DNA of 64,000 nucleotides from Cymodocea nodosa (Eukaryota; Streptophyta; Magnoliopsida; Alismatales; Cymodoceaceae), in the NCBI GenBank assembly GCA_036874045.1, contig CM072341.1:8940501-9004500 (forward strand), in the 5' to 3' direction. The translations under genes were made by a program, and so were the position numbers. Below, one piece after another: positions 11,473 through 21,090 of the stretch (position 1 is the stretch's first letter; each line of letters starts with the position of its first letter). Below the pieces are notes generated by a model. The model worked only from the letters and a program-made list of their open reading frames with translations. It was not told the DNA's origin and did not search any database.

Positions 11473-12336
11473 ATGGCATATGCTTATGCTCAAAGATTTT
11501 TGAAACCTGTAATTAGCATATGTGAATTCTACAATTCTAAAGGACATGACATTTCTAACTGTTTGAAACTGAGACATTTATAGATGGTTAGATCCTATGA
11601 ACAACAAATGAATTATCCTCAATATAATAGAGCCAAGTATGAGAATTCTATAATTTACCCAACTAATGGTCAGTATAGAATGTGTAATATGTTGAGAGAC
11701 ACGGAAGTTTGGGATAGGTATGACAGACTGGAGCGTAGTATAGAGCAAAACCTGGACAAACTAGAATACTTTATGTGTCAGTAATAAGAAGTCAACCAAT
11801 TAAATTATAAGGAAGCATATTCAGAACCTAAAAAGGATATAATTTACGAAACTGAAAAAACCATAATGAAAATTGATCAAAAATTGAATGCAATGAAATT
11901 AGATGATCTACAAAGAAAACTAAAAGCATTAGATGAATATACAATGAAAATACAAGTTATGCAACAGGACAATGAAAATTATAATGTTATAAACCAGCAT
12001 AATTTGCAAAATATACAGCAAACAGAAAATATTAATGCAAGAGAATTTAAAGAATGCACTTTAAAACTAAAAACAATTGAAGATCATAATCACGAAAATG
12101 ATATACAAAAACATCATGAGAGTAACGAAAATCTGGAAGATGTATGTGTAACATTAAGATCTGGAACTGATATACCACCAAGAACTCAAAATGAAAATGA
12201 TATGAAGGTGGATAAGAGTAAAAATCAAAATGATAATGAAAATGTAATAGCTGAAAATCTAGAAATCACTGAAGAACAATCTAAATCTGCTAATGAAGCT
12301 AAAAATGATCAAACAAATCAAACGAAAGAAAAATAA
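11473..12336 (+). pseudogene. gag: gag C-terminal part: altered zinc knuckle and coiled coil
   Basis: ATG at 11473 opens a frame that runs, with stops at 11581, 11782 and 11785, into 12336 and on into protease. The first 36 codons hold a zinc-knuckle-like motif, CEFYNSKGHDISNC, spaced CX2YX4HX4C, so the second Cys is Tyr. A Lys/Glu/Asn-rich, probably coiled-coil segment follows, then VTLRSG, which precedes protease in Athila-type polyproteins. The capsid domain that should stand upstream of the knuckle is absent here; it is found instead at 18418-19761. Whether the short 5' frame is translated is unknown. Confidence 0.7.
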
Positions 12337-13070
12337 TCTTTTAAATCAAAATCTTTAGCACCCTATCTTGAAAGATTACAACAAACAATACTTGAAAACC
12401 AAGAAAAAATCAGAGAAATTTTTGAAAAAGTACAAGTTAACATTCCTTTGTTAGATCTATTGCAGAAAATGCCATGTGCTAAATTTCTAAAGGATTGGTG
12501 TACTAGGAAAAGAGAGCGAAAAGTTCTTAGAAATGTCTTTTTAGCTGAGCAAAGTAGTTCCTTATTTCTGCCACAAATTCCTAAAAAGTTATCTGATCTT
12601 GGAATCCCTGTTATATCATGCACCATAGGAAATACCATTCTAGAAAGAACCTTAATAGACTTAGGTGCAAGTATAAATGTTATGCCAAGTGATATATTTG
12701 CATTCATAGGATTAGAAGGCTTAACTCCTACTAGTATGGTTATTCAATTAGCTGATAGAAGTATAAGATACCCTAGAGGAAAAATAGAGGATGTCTTAAT
12801 TAAAATCAAAAATTTTATATATCCTATTGATATTGTAATTTTGGATTCCCAACAAATTAAGCATAAAAATAGTGATACATCTTTAATTTTGGGAAGGCCA
12901 TTTTTAGCAACATCAGGGGCTGTTATAAATTGTAAAACTGGAGTAATGAAATTAGTATATGGTAATGATGATACTCAATTAAATATTTTTAAACCAGAAA
13001 GGTTTGAGGAGTTAGAAATGTCCTTACATACCATAGACTTTTTAGAGGATGAAGGAGATATGTTAGATTA
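12337..13070 (+). pseudogene. pol: Athila-type aspartic protease region
   Basis: In frame with the gag part after a TAA at 12334 and open to 13071. The stretch around INIPLLDLLQKMPCAKFLKD matches the conserved region before protease in Athila elements. The active site is DLGAS, with Asp codon 12658; DLGAS is the usual form in this lineage. LADRS, YPRGKIEDV and LILGRPFLATSGA complete the retropepsin-like fold. At about 13062-13077 the frame shifts by one base into RT, either programmed or decay. The protease itself looks intact. Confidence 0.85.
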
Positions 13071-14870
13071 GATGATGTGATTCAAGAAGAATTAAATAGG
13101 CAAATCAATTATGAAACTTTAGAGGAAAGTGAAAGCATAAATATAGAAGGAGATCAGGAAGAAACTTATTTAGAAAATGATGATGTTCAATTAGAAGCTC
13201 TAGCTTCTTATAGGCAACATTTAGAATTAAAACCTTTTCCTCCTGAATTAACCTATATATTTCTGGAAGAGAAACGAACCTGTCCAATCATTATTACTTC
13301 AGATTTAAAAGAGGACCAAATAGCTAAATTAAAAGATGTAGTAAAAAGTTATAAAGAAGCGATAGGATGGACTATGACTGATATAAAAGGGTTAAGTTCA
13401 ACTTTATGCTGTCACCACATATATTTAGAAGAGAATGCTAAACCTGTTAGAATTCCTGAGAGGAGATTAAATCCAAACCTTAAAGAAGTAGTCAAGAATG
13501 AAATAGTGAAATGGTTAGATAATGACATAATTTATCTGATTTCTGATAGCTCGTGGGTTAGCCCAATCCATGTAGTTCCCAAGAAATCAGGATTAACAGT
13601 TATTAGGAATGAAAGTCAAGACTTGATACCTACTAGAATTCAATCAAGCTGGAGAGTATGTATAGACTATAGAAAGCTGAATGTTGTGACTAGGAAAGAT
13701 CATTTTCCCTTACCTTTTATAGATCAAATGTTGGAAAGATTAGTAGGGTAAGAATATTTTTGTTTCCTAGACGTGTATTCAGGTTATAATCAAATTCCAG
13801 TAACATTTGAGGATCAAGAGAAAACAACGTTCACCTGTCCTAATGGAACTTATGCTTTTAAGAGAATGCCATTCGGATTATGTAATGCACCAGCTACCTT
13901 TCAAAGGTGTATGTAGGGCATATTTACTGGAATGATTGAAGATTTCTTAGAAATATTTATGGATGATTTTACTGTATATGGCAACTCATATGAAGTTTGT
14001 TTAAGCAATTTAGACCAAATATTAAAATGCTGTGTGGAAAAAAATCTGGTTTTAAATTGGGAAAAATGTTACTTCATGGTTAAACAAGAAATAGTCTTAG
14101 GGCATGTTGTTTCTAAGAAAGGGTTGGAAGTAGATAAAGCTAAAATAGAAGTAATTTCTAATCTACCAGAACCTAAATCAGTAAAAGATATTAGATCATT
14201 TCTAGGACATGGTTTTTATAGAAGATTTATTAAAGACTTTAGAAAGATAGCTAGACCTTTAACTAATCTATTGAAAGATGTCCCATTTAACTTTGATAAA
14301 AATTGCAAGGAAGCATTTTTCAGACTTAAGACTAGTTTAATTTCAACTCCTATAATTCAAGCACTTGATTGGAACCATCCATTTGAATTAATGTGCGATG
14401 CATCTGATTTTGCTGTAGGAGCAGTGTTGGGACAGAAAATAGAAAAATCTCTTAGAATGATTTATTATGCAAGCAAAACCTTAAATGATGCTCAAGTTAA
14501 TTACACAACTACTGAAAAAGAACTATTAGTTGTAAGAGAAAAAGCTTATTCGAAGATTGTAAGAGAAAAAGAAAAAATTAAATTCTGGCATGATAGAAAA
14601 ATTATTCCAAAAAGCTTTGAAATAGGACAAGAAGTATATCTTTATATGGCTAGACTCCATAACCATCTAGGAAAATTAAGATCTAGATGGGTAGGACCTT
14701 ACATAGTTCGAAATATTTATCCTTATGGAGCTATTGAAATTGAAAATCCTAAAAATCAGAATATATTTAAAGTAAATGGACAAAGACTGAAACTTATTTT
14801 GAAAACATCAAAAAGCTCCTTTGGAATTATAGAAGAAGTTAGAGTAGAGGACTACTCGAGCTTTACTTAG
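13071..14870 (+). pseudogene. pol: Athila-type RT and RNase H fused to integrase C-terminus
   Basis: Reverse transcriptase and RNase H of a Ty3/gypsy element. RT motifs in order: WVSPIHVVPKK, CIDYRKLN, HFPLPFIDQML, YSGYNQIPV, GLCNAPATFQRCM and FMDDF (Asp codons 13962 and 13965). Stops at 13749 (TAA) and 13914 (TAG) break RT. RNase H shows CDASDFAVGAVLGQ (Asp codon 14397) and TTEKEL. At about 14535 the RNase H is joined in frame to the end of integrase (KFWHDRKI, RWVGPYIV, FKVNGQRL), so the rest of RNase H and the whole HHCC and DDE core of integrase are deleted. This copy is integration-defective. Confidence 0.9.
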
Positions 14871-15422
14871 TAAGAAATTAGTTTTTATGTTTATACATTT
14901 AAAAAAAAAATATAAAATATAAAAATCATTGCAGTTCAACTGACTAGATCCATCGGTATGACTGGAACATAAAAAATATGTACATTAATTTTCAGAAAAA
15001 ATGTTGGTTTTACTGAAACATAGTATCGGTTCAATTAGAAAAAATATTTAGGTCTAACCGAAACATAGTATCGATTAAACCAATAAAAAAATAGAAAAAC
15101 TATTATTTGTAGTATTTTTATTATTATATCTGTTTGTAAGGAGAGTCCGTTGAGTTATGCTTAACTCAACGAGCTTACTCCGTTGAGTCTTGAGTTAGTC
15201 AACGAGCTTATTCCGTTGAGTTAACTGTAACTCAACAGAGTACTATAGTTAAGACCGCAGATGATATAGTAATAGTTGGTTCGGGAAATGACCCGATTAC
15301 CCGCCTAAACTTAGGGCTTATTTAAACTAAAACCTAGGGTTTTAGGGGCATTATCCGGCAAATCATTTAGAATCTAGAATAGTAGAAATCAGAGCGATTC
15401 CGTGCTATTGAGTAACTCCACG
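14871..15422 (+). other. Spacer between pol and ORF3 with hairpin repeats
   Basis: No coding potential seen. Around 14950-15080 a short motif with GAAACATAGTATCG is repeated. At 15146-15240 lie hairpin-forming repeats, CCGTTGAGTTA-N-TAACTCAACG type, the same class as in the LTR and between the downstream genes. Confidence 0.7.
15146..15240. repeat. GTTGAGTTA/TAACTCAAC hairpin repeats, spacer 1
   Basis: Inverted pairs TCCGTTGAGTTA..TTAACTCAACGAG at 15146-15173 and CCGTTGAGTTA..TAACTCAACAG at 15213-15240, with a degraded unit between them. Stems are about 9-10 bp with a short loop. Confidence 0.8.
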
Positions 15423-17649
15423 ATGAGGAAGATGACACTTGAATTCTGGGAAGAGGCTGTTGATACATCAAAATTACTGAAGGAATCAGAAGAATGGCAC
15501 ACGCGGTAGAAGATCAGAAATATGACGAGAGAAAAAAAGTTACAGAAGGTAGAATCTGAACTTTTTAGATTAAGAAGAATATTAGTAGATTGTGGTATAT
15601 AAATACCCCAGATAATGGAGACATGAATTAGAGTAGCAATAGAAATTGCAGTTAGTAAAGAAAGAAAAATCAGGCCGAACAATGAAGTAGCCCTAGAGCT
15701 AATCCAGTGCAAGGCCAGATTATGGTTCAAAAGGCGCATTGTTGGTTGTGGAAGTTGGGAAATATGGCGGCAGGAACAACAAGAGGAAGAACAGGAGGAG
15801 CCGACTGCTAAAAGACTTGTTCCTGAGGAACAACAGCCAGGACCTTCAGTTCCACCATTTAAGCCGTTGGCACGAGCAGAAATGATGGGGCCTTCGACTA
15901 AAGAAGAGTTAAAGGAATTTCAAGCACTAGTTCAAGTTGGGAAAAACCAAGGAGAATCAAAAGATTTGGTAGTGGCTAAAGCACACCTAGTGTTTGATGC
16001 ACTTTACAAAAAGAGGGTTGCAGAAAAGTTGAAAGCCCAATATAAAATCAAAATGGAACAACATCAAGAAGCTACTACTAAACCTGCTGCAAAAGGAGAT
16101 GAAGCTGGTCCTTCGAGACCAGTAATTATAGAAAAAGTTAAATAGGAAAAGGCAGTACCTGTGGCTCGAAGGCTTGCAGAGCTTACTTTTGTAGATTTAA
16201 TCTCAAAAGAAGAAGAGGAAGAACAGACACAATTAATCAGAAAAAGGAAAGGAAAAGAGATAATGCTTGACTATCAAGAAGAAATTAAATCTGAAGCATC
16301 AATAGCAGCAGGGCCTATGGAGCCAATTTTTATAAACCTGCTATCCGATTCTAAGGAGGAGTAGGAGGAGCTGCAACAGCAGGAGCAAAGAAAAGAAGAA
16401 AATTAGGCTGAAATTAGTTTGCAGCCTGTACAAGAAGAAACAGAAATTAGGGCAAAGACTGAGTTGCTCGTGACTCCATCCCAATCTGTTACAGAATCAG
16501 AGAGAACAGTAACAGAACAGATTGGTAGTCAAGAGGAAGAAGAAAGAGCAGAAAATGAAGAGGCTGAAAGAAGCCATTTGGACAAAAATAACTTCATAGA
16601 TTCCTTTGAAGAGCAAAAAACTCTTCAGCAATTTATGGAAAGAATTTAAGACAGAGTGGAGAGTTCTGCCGGCTCACTACCACAAATAGAAATTTAGGAA
16701 TCTGTAGAGAATGTTCAAATGCAGCCTATAGAAGAGGAAGAGCAAGAACAAACCCCTCTAAAACAACAAAGTCACCTTCCTGACCTAGCTAAAATAATAA
16801 TTTTAAATGAAGTACATTTTTGTAGTCAGGAAGCTTATACCAAATACCAAGAAATAAGGGGTTACAATATTATTTACAGTAGACCAGTAAATTGGGTTGG
16901 AATGCAAGAAATCAAAGATTTATTTGAATTCCAAGGTCTACTGCAATTCATTTCTCAAGAAAGAGGGCATGTAGTATATGAGAATTTAGGGCCCTGTTTT
17001 TATGCAAATTTAAGAGAAGGAGAAGGAGGATTAATTTCCAACGTGGAGGAAGCTGATGTACAGATAACACCAGAGCCTCTCCACAACATTTTTGGATTGA
17101 AGAATGAAGGACTAAAAATTTTGGAAGACAACTGCCGTCGAGTGGACTGAACAGCAAATTAAGGATTGTTTAGCTATCAATCCTGGTGTGCCTTTATTAA
17201 ACAGATTGAAGCATTTAAGTGGTAAAGCACACATGGTAGCTAACATTCTAATTAAAAATGTCTATCAATGACAGGGCCATGACATAGAATTAAGTCAATT
17301 TGTCAAATGGGCCACATATGCAGTTGTAAACAGGGTTCAAATAAATTGGTCTGTAGTTTTTATCTCCAAGTTGAAAGTAGTAAAGAAAAAATTGTTTTAT
17401 GGAGATTTGATTCCACTGCTGATGGTGGATTGTATTGATTTCACGAAATGGACATAAAAAAGGATCAGATCAAGAACCATTTTAGTGAAGGAATACAAAA
17501 ATTTTGTAGCTACAGAGATAGCTGTACCTTCTAGAGGCATTATAGGAGTTGTAGAAAGAATTAATCAATTAGAATTTCAATTAGAAAAACTCCAGAAGAA
17601 AGTAGATGAACTTAGGCATAGAGATGAAATTGTATTGTTCGTCTACTAG
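15423..17649 (+). pseudogene. ORF3, plant 'transposon protein'-like gene of element B
   Basis: A frame of about 740 codons starting at ATG 15423, broken by in-frame stops in its first 250 codons, near 16143, 16362, 16405, 16647 and 16693, and by one frameshift near 17135. The first half is Glu-rich and low in complexity. The second half has a conserved domain: QEIKDLFEFQGLLQF, YENLGPCFYANL, ITPEPLHNIFGLKNEG, then VNRVQINW and KKLFYGD after the frameshift. It ends with a probable coiled coil (INQLEFQLEKLQKKVDELR). This resembles the family annotated as 'putative plant transposon protein', seen in other plant retroelements as an extra gene. Function is unknown. No membrane segment was seen, so an Env role is not supported. 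The same gene stands in element A and in the SIRE-type element. Confidence 0.7.
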
Positions 17650-18151
17650 TGTAAAATTGTATGAAATTATATGATGTACTTGTAATGTAATTGATTCATA
17701 TTAATGAATATAATTTTTCAGATGCAATTTTCATACATGTCTTGGATGTGAAATGAATGGAATTTATTGAATATTATGTAATTTGTGGAACTTTATGAAT
17801 GAATATGTAACAGATTTACAATTTGCTGAATGACAGGATAAATGCATCTAGACAACGAAGTAAGTCCGTTGAGTTAAACGTAACTCCACGAGGTCAGTAA
17901 TATAATATAAGGTCACTCCGTTGAGTTATCTGTAACTCAACGAAGTTAGTTCGTGGAGTTAGCAACAGTAACCGACTTTGTTCTGTTGAGTTATCTATAA
18001 CTCAACGAGGTTAGTTCGTCGAGTTAGCAACAGTAACCGACTTTGTTCCGTTGAGTTATCTATAATTCAATGAGGTTAGTTCATGGATTAAGCAGAATAG
18101 TTATTCTTTTAACCACGAACGAAACTTCGTCGGCTTAGTAGTTACTAAAAT
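17650..18151 (+). other. Spacer between ORF3 and capsid gag
   Basis: AT-rich, non-coding. It carries the 66-bp hairpin minisatellite at 17864-18085. The 3' part is conserved with element A (rc of 26250-26309 and 27946-28560), where a solo LTR has been inserted. Confidence 0.7.
17864..18085. repeat. 66-bp minisatellite of hairpin repeats, spacer 2
   Basis: CCGTTGAGTTATCTGTAACTCAACGA-type palindromes begin at about 17918, 17982 and 18048, so the period is 64-66 bp, with a half unit at 17864. Between them stands GTTAGTTCGTGGAGTTAGC followed by AACAGTAACCGAC. Each palindrome has a stem of about 10 bp and a 4-base loop. Confidence 0.85.
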
Positions 18152-18252
18152 TTGAAATTAATAGTGGTACACGTACCCATAAAAATAGGAACCACGATGC
18201 ACGTTGCAAGACACGTTCTTGCAATGAGATTTATTCACTTTATGGATGTGCA

Positions 18253-18264
18253 GTATATATATAA
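18253..18264 (+). promoter_or_regulatory. Possible internal promoter before capsid gag
   Basis: TATATATAAAAC lies about 155 bp before the gag ATG and is preceded by ACGT-core motifs (TACACGTACC, GCACGTTGC, GACACGTTC at 18170-18215). Element A keeps the same layout on the - strand (TATAAATATAG near 26160 with the same ACGT motifs upstream). Conservation in both copies supports a function, but transcription is not shown. Confidence 0.4.
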
Positions 18265-18388
18265 AACAATTTACGAGTTACTAGCACTTTTAAAAGAAAG
18301 GAGAATGCGTTGGAGGAACTGGAAGGAGAAGCAGCTGATTCAACTTCATCTGACAATAAATATTTATTGAATGGAAAGCTTCAGACTG

Positions 18389-18394
18389 GTATGT
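18389..18394 (+). promoter_or_regulatory. Possible 5' splice site before capsid gag
   Basis: CTG|GTATGT is a good plant donor and stands 29 bases before the gag ATG. The motif GGTATGTAA is also present in element A, in the same place. Together with the acceptor-like site at 19941 it could remove gag and join the leader to the F-box gene. Confidence 0.35.
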
Positions 18395-18417
18395 AATTAA
18401 TCTTCTGCTATTTATTT

Positions 18418-19761
18418 ATGAGCAGATGGACCCATTCTCTAAGCACTAAACGATTAGTAAGAACACCTACCTAGGAATTTTCATTGCAAAGGAGTACTGA
18501 AAAATTTTCTGAACTGAACTTTAACGAAATTCTTTGGGGTGTAGCTAACCTTTCTTTAAAAGAGAACGTAGAGATGACTGCTCTAGTAGAAAAATCATTA
18601 GGAGAGATTCTGTATCCTGAATTAGTTGATGAACCTTCTTGTATTCGATTTCCAAACTTTGAGGGAGATAGGTTTGAACTGAAATCTAATTATATTAGTC
18701 AATTGCCACATTTTCATGGATTAGAAAGAGAGGATGCCTATTATTTCTTTAGAGAATTTAATGAAGTTTGTCAAATGATGAAAATGCCGAACATGAGTAT
18801 AGATGCTATTAAACTTAGATATATCCCTTTTTCTTTAAAAGACACAACTAAGAGATGGTTATATACTCTGTCGCTTGATTCAATTTCTACATGGACTGAA
18901 TTTTACTTTGTTTTTTTGGAAAAATATTATCCAACACATCAAACGATTAAAAAGAAGAAGGAAATATTAATGTGTAGCCAAAAATAGGGTGAATCATTCT
19001 GGAAATATTTTGAAAGATTTAAAGATTTACTGACTCAATGTCTACATCATGCAATGAGTAAAGCACAATTAATAGGTATAATTTATGAAGGCATAGATGT
19101 TTCAACGAAATCTTTATTAGAATCTACTTGTCAAAATGGATTTTTAAAGTTATGTAGTGAAGAAGCATGGGCATATTTAGAAAACTTTACAAAAAGAACT
19201 AGACAGTGGGAAAATTTGGTTGAAGCTATTGCAGATAAAAAAATATTGCCAAGAGGAATGCATGAAATAGATTCAAGTACAATGCTTGAGGTGAAATTAA
19301 ATGAATTAACAAAGAAAATAGAAGAGTTATCATTAAATCAAAAGCTAGCAGAAAAGAATGCAAACATAACTGATTTAGATATTATTTATGCTAGAAACCA
19401 GAGAGATAACTTGGGAAATTCTTATAATCCTAATTGGAGAAATCACTCGAATTTATCTTGGAGAAACAACAATTTTTAGGGAGGAGAAAATATAAATGAG
19501 AAGAACATAAGTTATGAAGCATTAATTGAACAAGGATCTAGAATAGAGAAATTAGAAAAGATAATCTAACAATTAAACAATCGTCTAGATTTTGTATTTG
19601 GAAATGCTACAATTCAAAATCAGAATAGAAATATACCACTTAGATAGAAGGAACCAATGGAAGGTAGACCTATTGGAGGATTGCCAATACAAGCAATACC
19701 TAATCCTATCAATAAAACGGTTAATGAAATTGATACCCCTTCTGGGAGGATAGTTGAATGA
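18418..19761 (+). pseudogene. gag: Athila-type gag capsid gene, displaced downstream of pol
   Basis: Structural capsid protein of a Ty3/gypsy element. Starts at ATG 18418, aligned with ATG 25986 of element A (MSTWIRS there). The Retrotrans_gag-type core is clear: LPHFHGLEREDAYYFFREFNEVC, LRYIPFSLKDTTKRWL, STWTEF and FLEKYYPTHQTIKKKKEI, then FERFKDLLTQC and SEEAWAYLENF. A coiled segment and NPNWRNHSNLSW follow, as in Athila gag after its zinc knuckle. The knuckle itself is missing here and lies at 11505-11560. In-frame stops are at 18472, 18985, 19477, 19567 and 19645, mostly TAG. It stands after ORF3 and before the F-box gene, a most unusual place for gag. Confidence 0.85.
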
Positions 19762-19950
19762 AGCAGCATATCTGAAGCAACTATCTGTGTATATATATGT
19801 TTTTATTTATAGTTAATAGTATCGTAGAGTCAGTCCTTAACTCAACGAACTTATTCTGTTGAGTTATGCCTTAACTTCACTAGGGTGTGCAGTAGTTATG
19901 TTAATTTTTGTCTCTGCTAAATTTTTGTTTGTGTTATATAGAATCGACAA
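19762..19950 (+). other. Spacer between capsid gag and F-box gene
   Basis: Contains a hairpin repeat at 19823-19880 (CCTTAACTCAACGAAC and CTGTTGAGTTATGCC). It ends in a splice-acceptor-like stretch: CTAAATTTTTGTTTGTG then TTATATAG at 19941, ten bases before the F-box ATG. In element A the part up to position 19890 is conserved, and there an LTR was inserted at GGTGT. Confidence 0.6.
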
Positions 19951-21090
19951 ATGGAATTGATGCAATTACCATTGGATGCACTAAGGGAAGTACTGAGTAA
20001 CTTGTCAGCTAAAGATCTGTGCAGGCTGTGTTGTGTATTAAAGGAAATTAAAGACTGTATTGAAGAAAAATATTTTCAAGGACTACAAGCTGCAAAAATG
20101 ACTAAGATTAGAGATGGATTCATATGGAGGTCATTTAATCGTAGTTCAATTAATCATGAATATCTGGCTATGGAAGAAACTACTGGAATTCCACCCAATA
20201 CATTAGAAGGAATAAATCATATTATGGGGATAGATGAAAGATTAATCATATACAATATGAGACCAAAGTATGCAAGTTTATTATTACCTGATATTTTGAT
20301 AAGAAATCCTATAACAGGAGAAGAATGGAATATAGGAAGACCTAATAGATTTGAAGTACCAATTGTAAATTGTGGATCGGCTTTAATATTTTCTGATAAA
20401 AATTCTGCAATTCCTGAAAATTTATATTATTGGAGACCTATAGGAAAATTGGGGTGAAGATTTACGCTTAAGTGTGTATAACTTTCTGAATAGATCTTGG
20501 AATGAAATATTATAATATATCTAGGACAGAAATCATTAATTAACCAAACACATGTCATACTAGATGGATATATATATCTTGTTACAGATATATCAATAGC
20601 ATTTGGATCTGATTTATACATAGTGAGTATAGATAGTTATGATGAATATATAGAAATTTTACCTATACCGAGTGATATAGCTAAACCACCATTTACAGAA
20701 TTTAATAAAATTCAAATAGGAATGTGGTATAATGAAGAAGATGATTCTACTTTATGTCTGATAAGATGGTGGGATGAACTGATGAAATTTCAAATATGGA
20801 TTATGGAAGACATAAATGAATGGAAGTGGGAAGATGAGTATATTGAAATAGATGTAGAAATAGAAATTGCTACATTACCTTGGAACCAAAAAGGATCCCT
20901 TTTTGCATTTCATATCATTAATGGTAATACACTTCTATTTAGAATTTATAATATATTACACGTTTACAAATTAAGAAGGAACAAGAACTGCATGAAAACA
21001 GAATTAATAATAAGAAGAACTATGCCTAAAAAGTTTGCTTGGATTGATACATTTATTCCATTTGTTCCTACTTTTCAATCATGTTCTTAA
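19951..21090 (+). pseudogene. F-box protein gene carried by element B
   Basis: F-box proteins recruit substrates to SCF ubiquitin ligases. ATG 19951 opens a gene of about 380 codons. The F-box lies at residues 4-45 (LPLDALREVLSNLSAKDLC, with LCCVLKEIKDCI after it). An F-box-associated-like domain follows: IRNPITGEEWNIG, LYYWRP, LCLIRWWDELMKFQIWIMED, ending FIPFVPTFQSC. The frame is broken twice, by an extra base near 20447 and a lost base near 20504, which restores the frame. Between them lie stops, about 57 bp in all. Otherwise it is free of stops for 500 bp on one side and 580 bp on the other. The gene stands between the capsid gag and the PPT, and a copy is in element A, so it belongs to the family. 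It is intronless, so retro-capture of a host mRNA is plausible. Host origin is inferred. Confidence 0.75.

Noticed and set aside
17864-18085. CRISPR-like array
   Set aside because: Repeats are palindromic and regularly spaced, but units are degenerate, spacers are also repeated, and the context is a plant retroelement.
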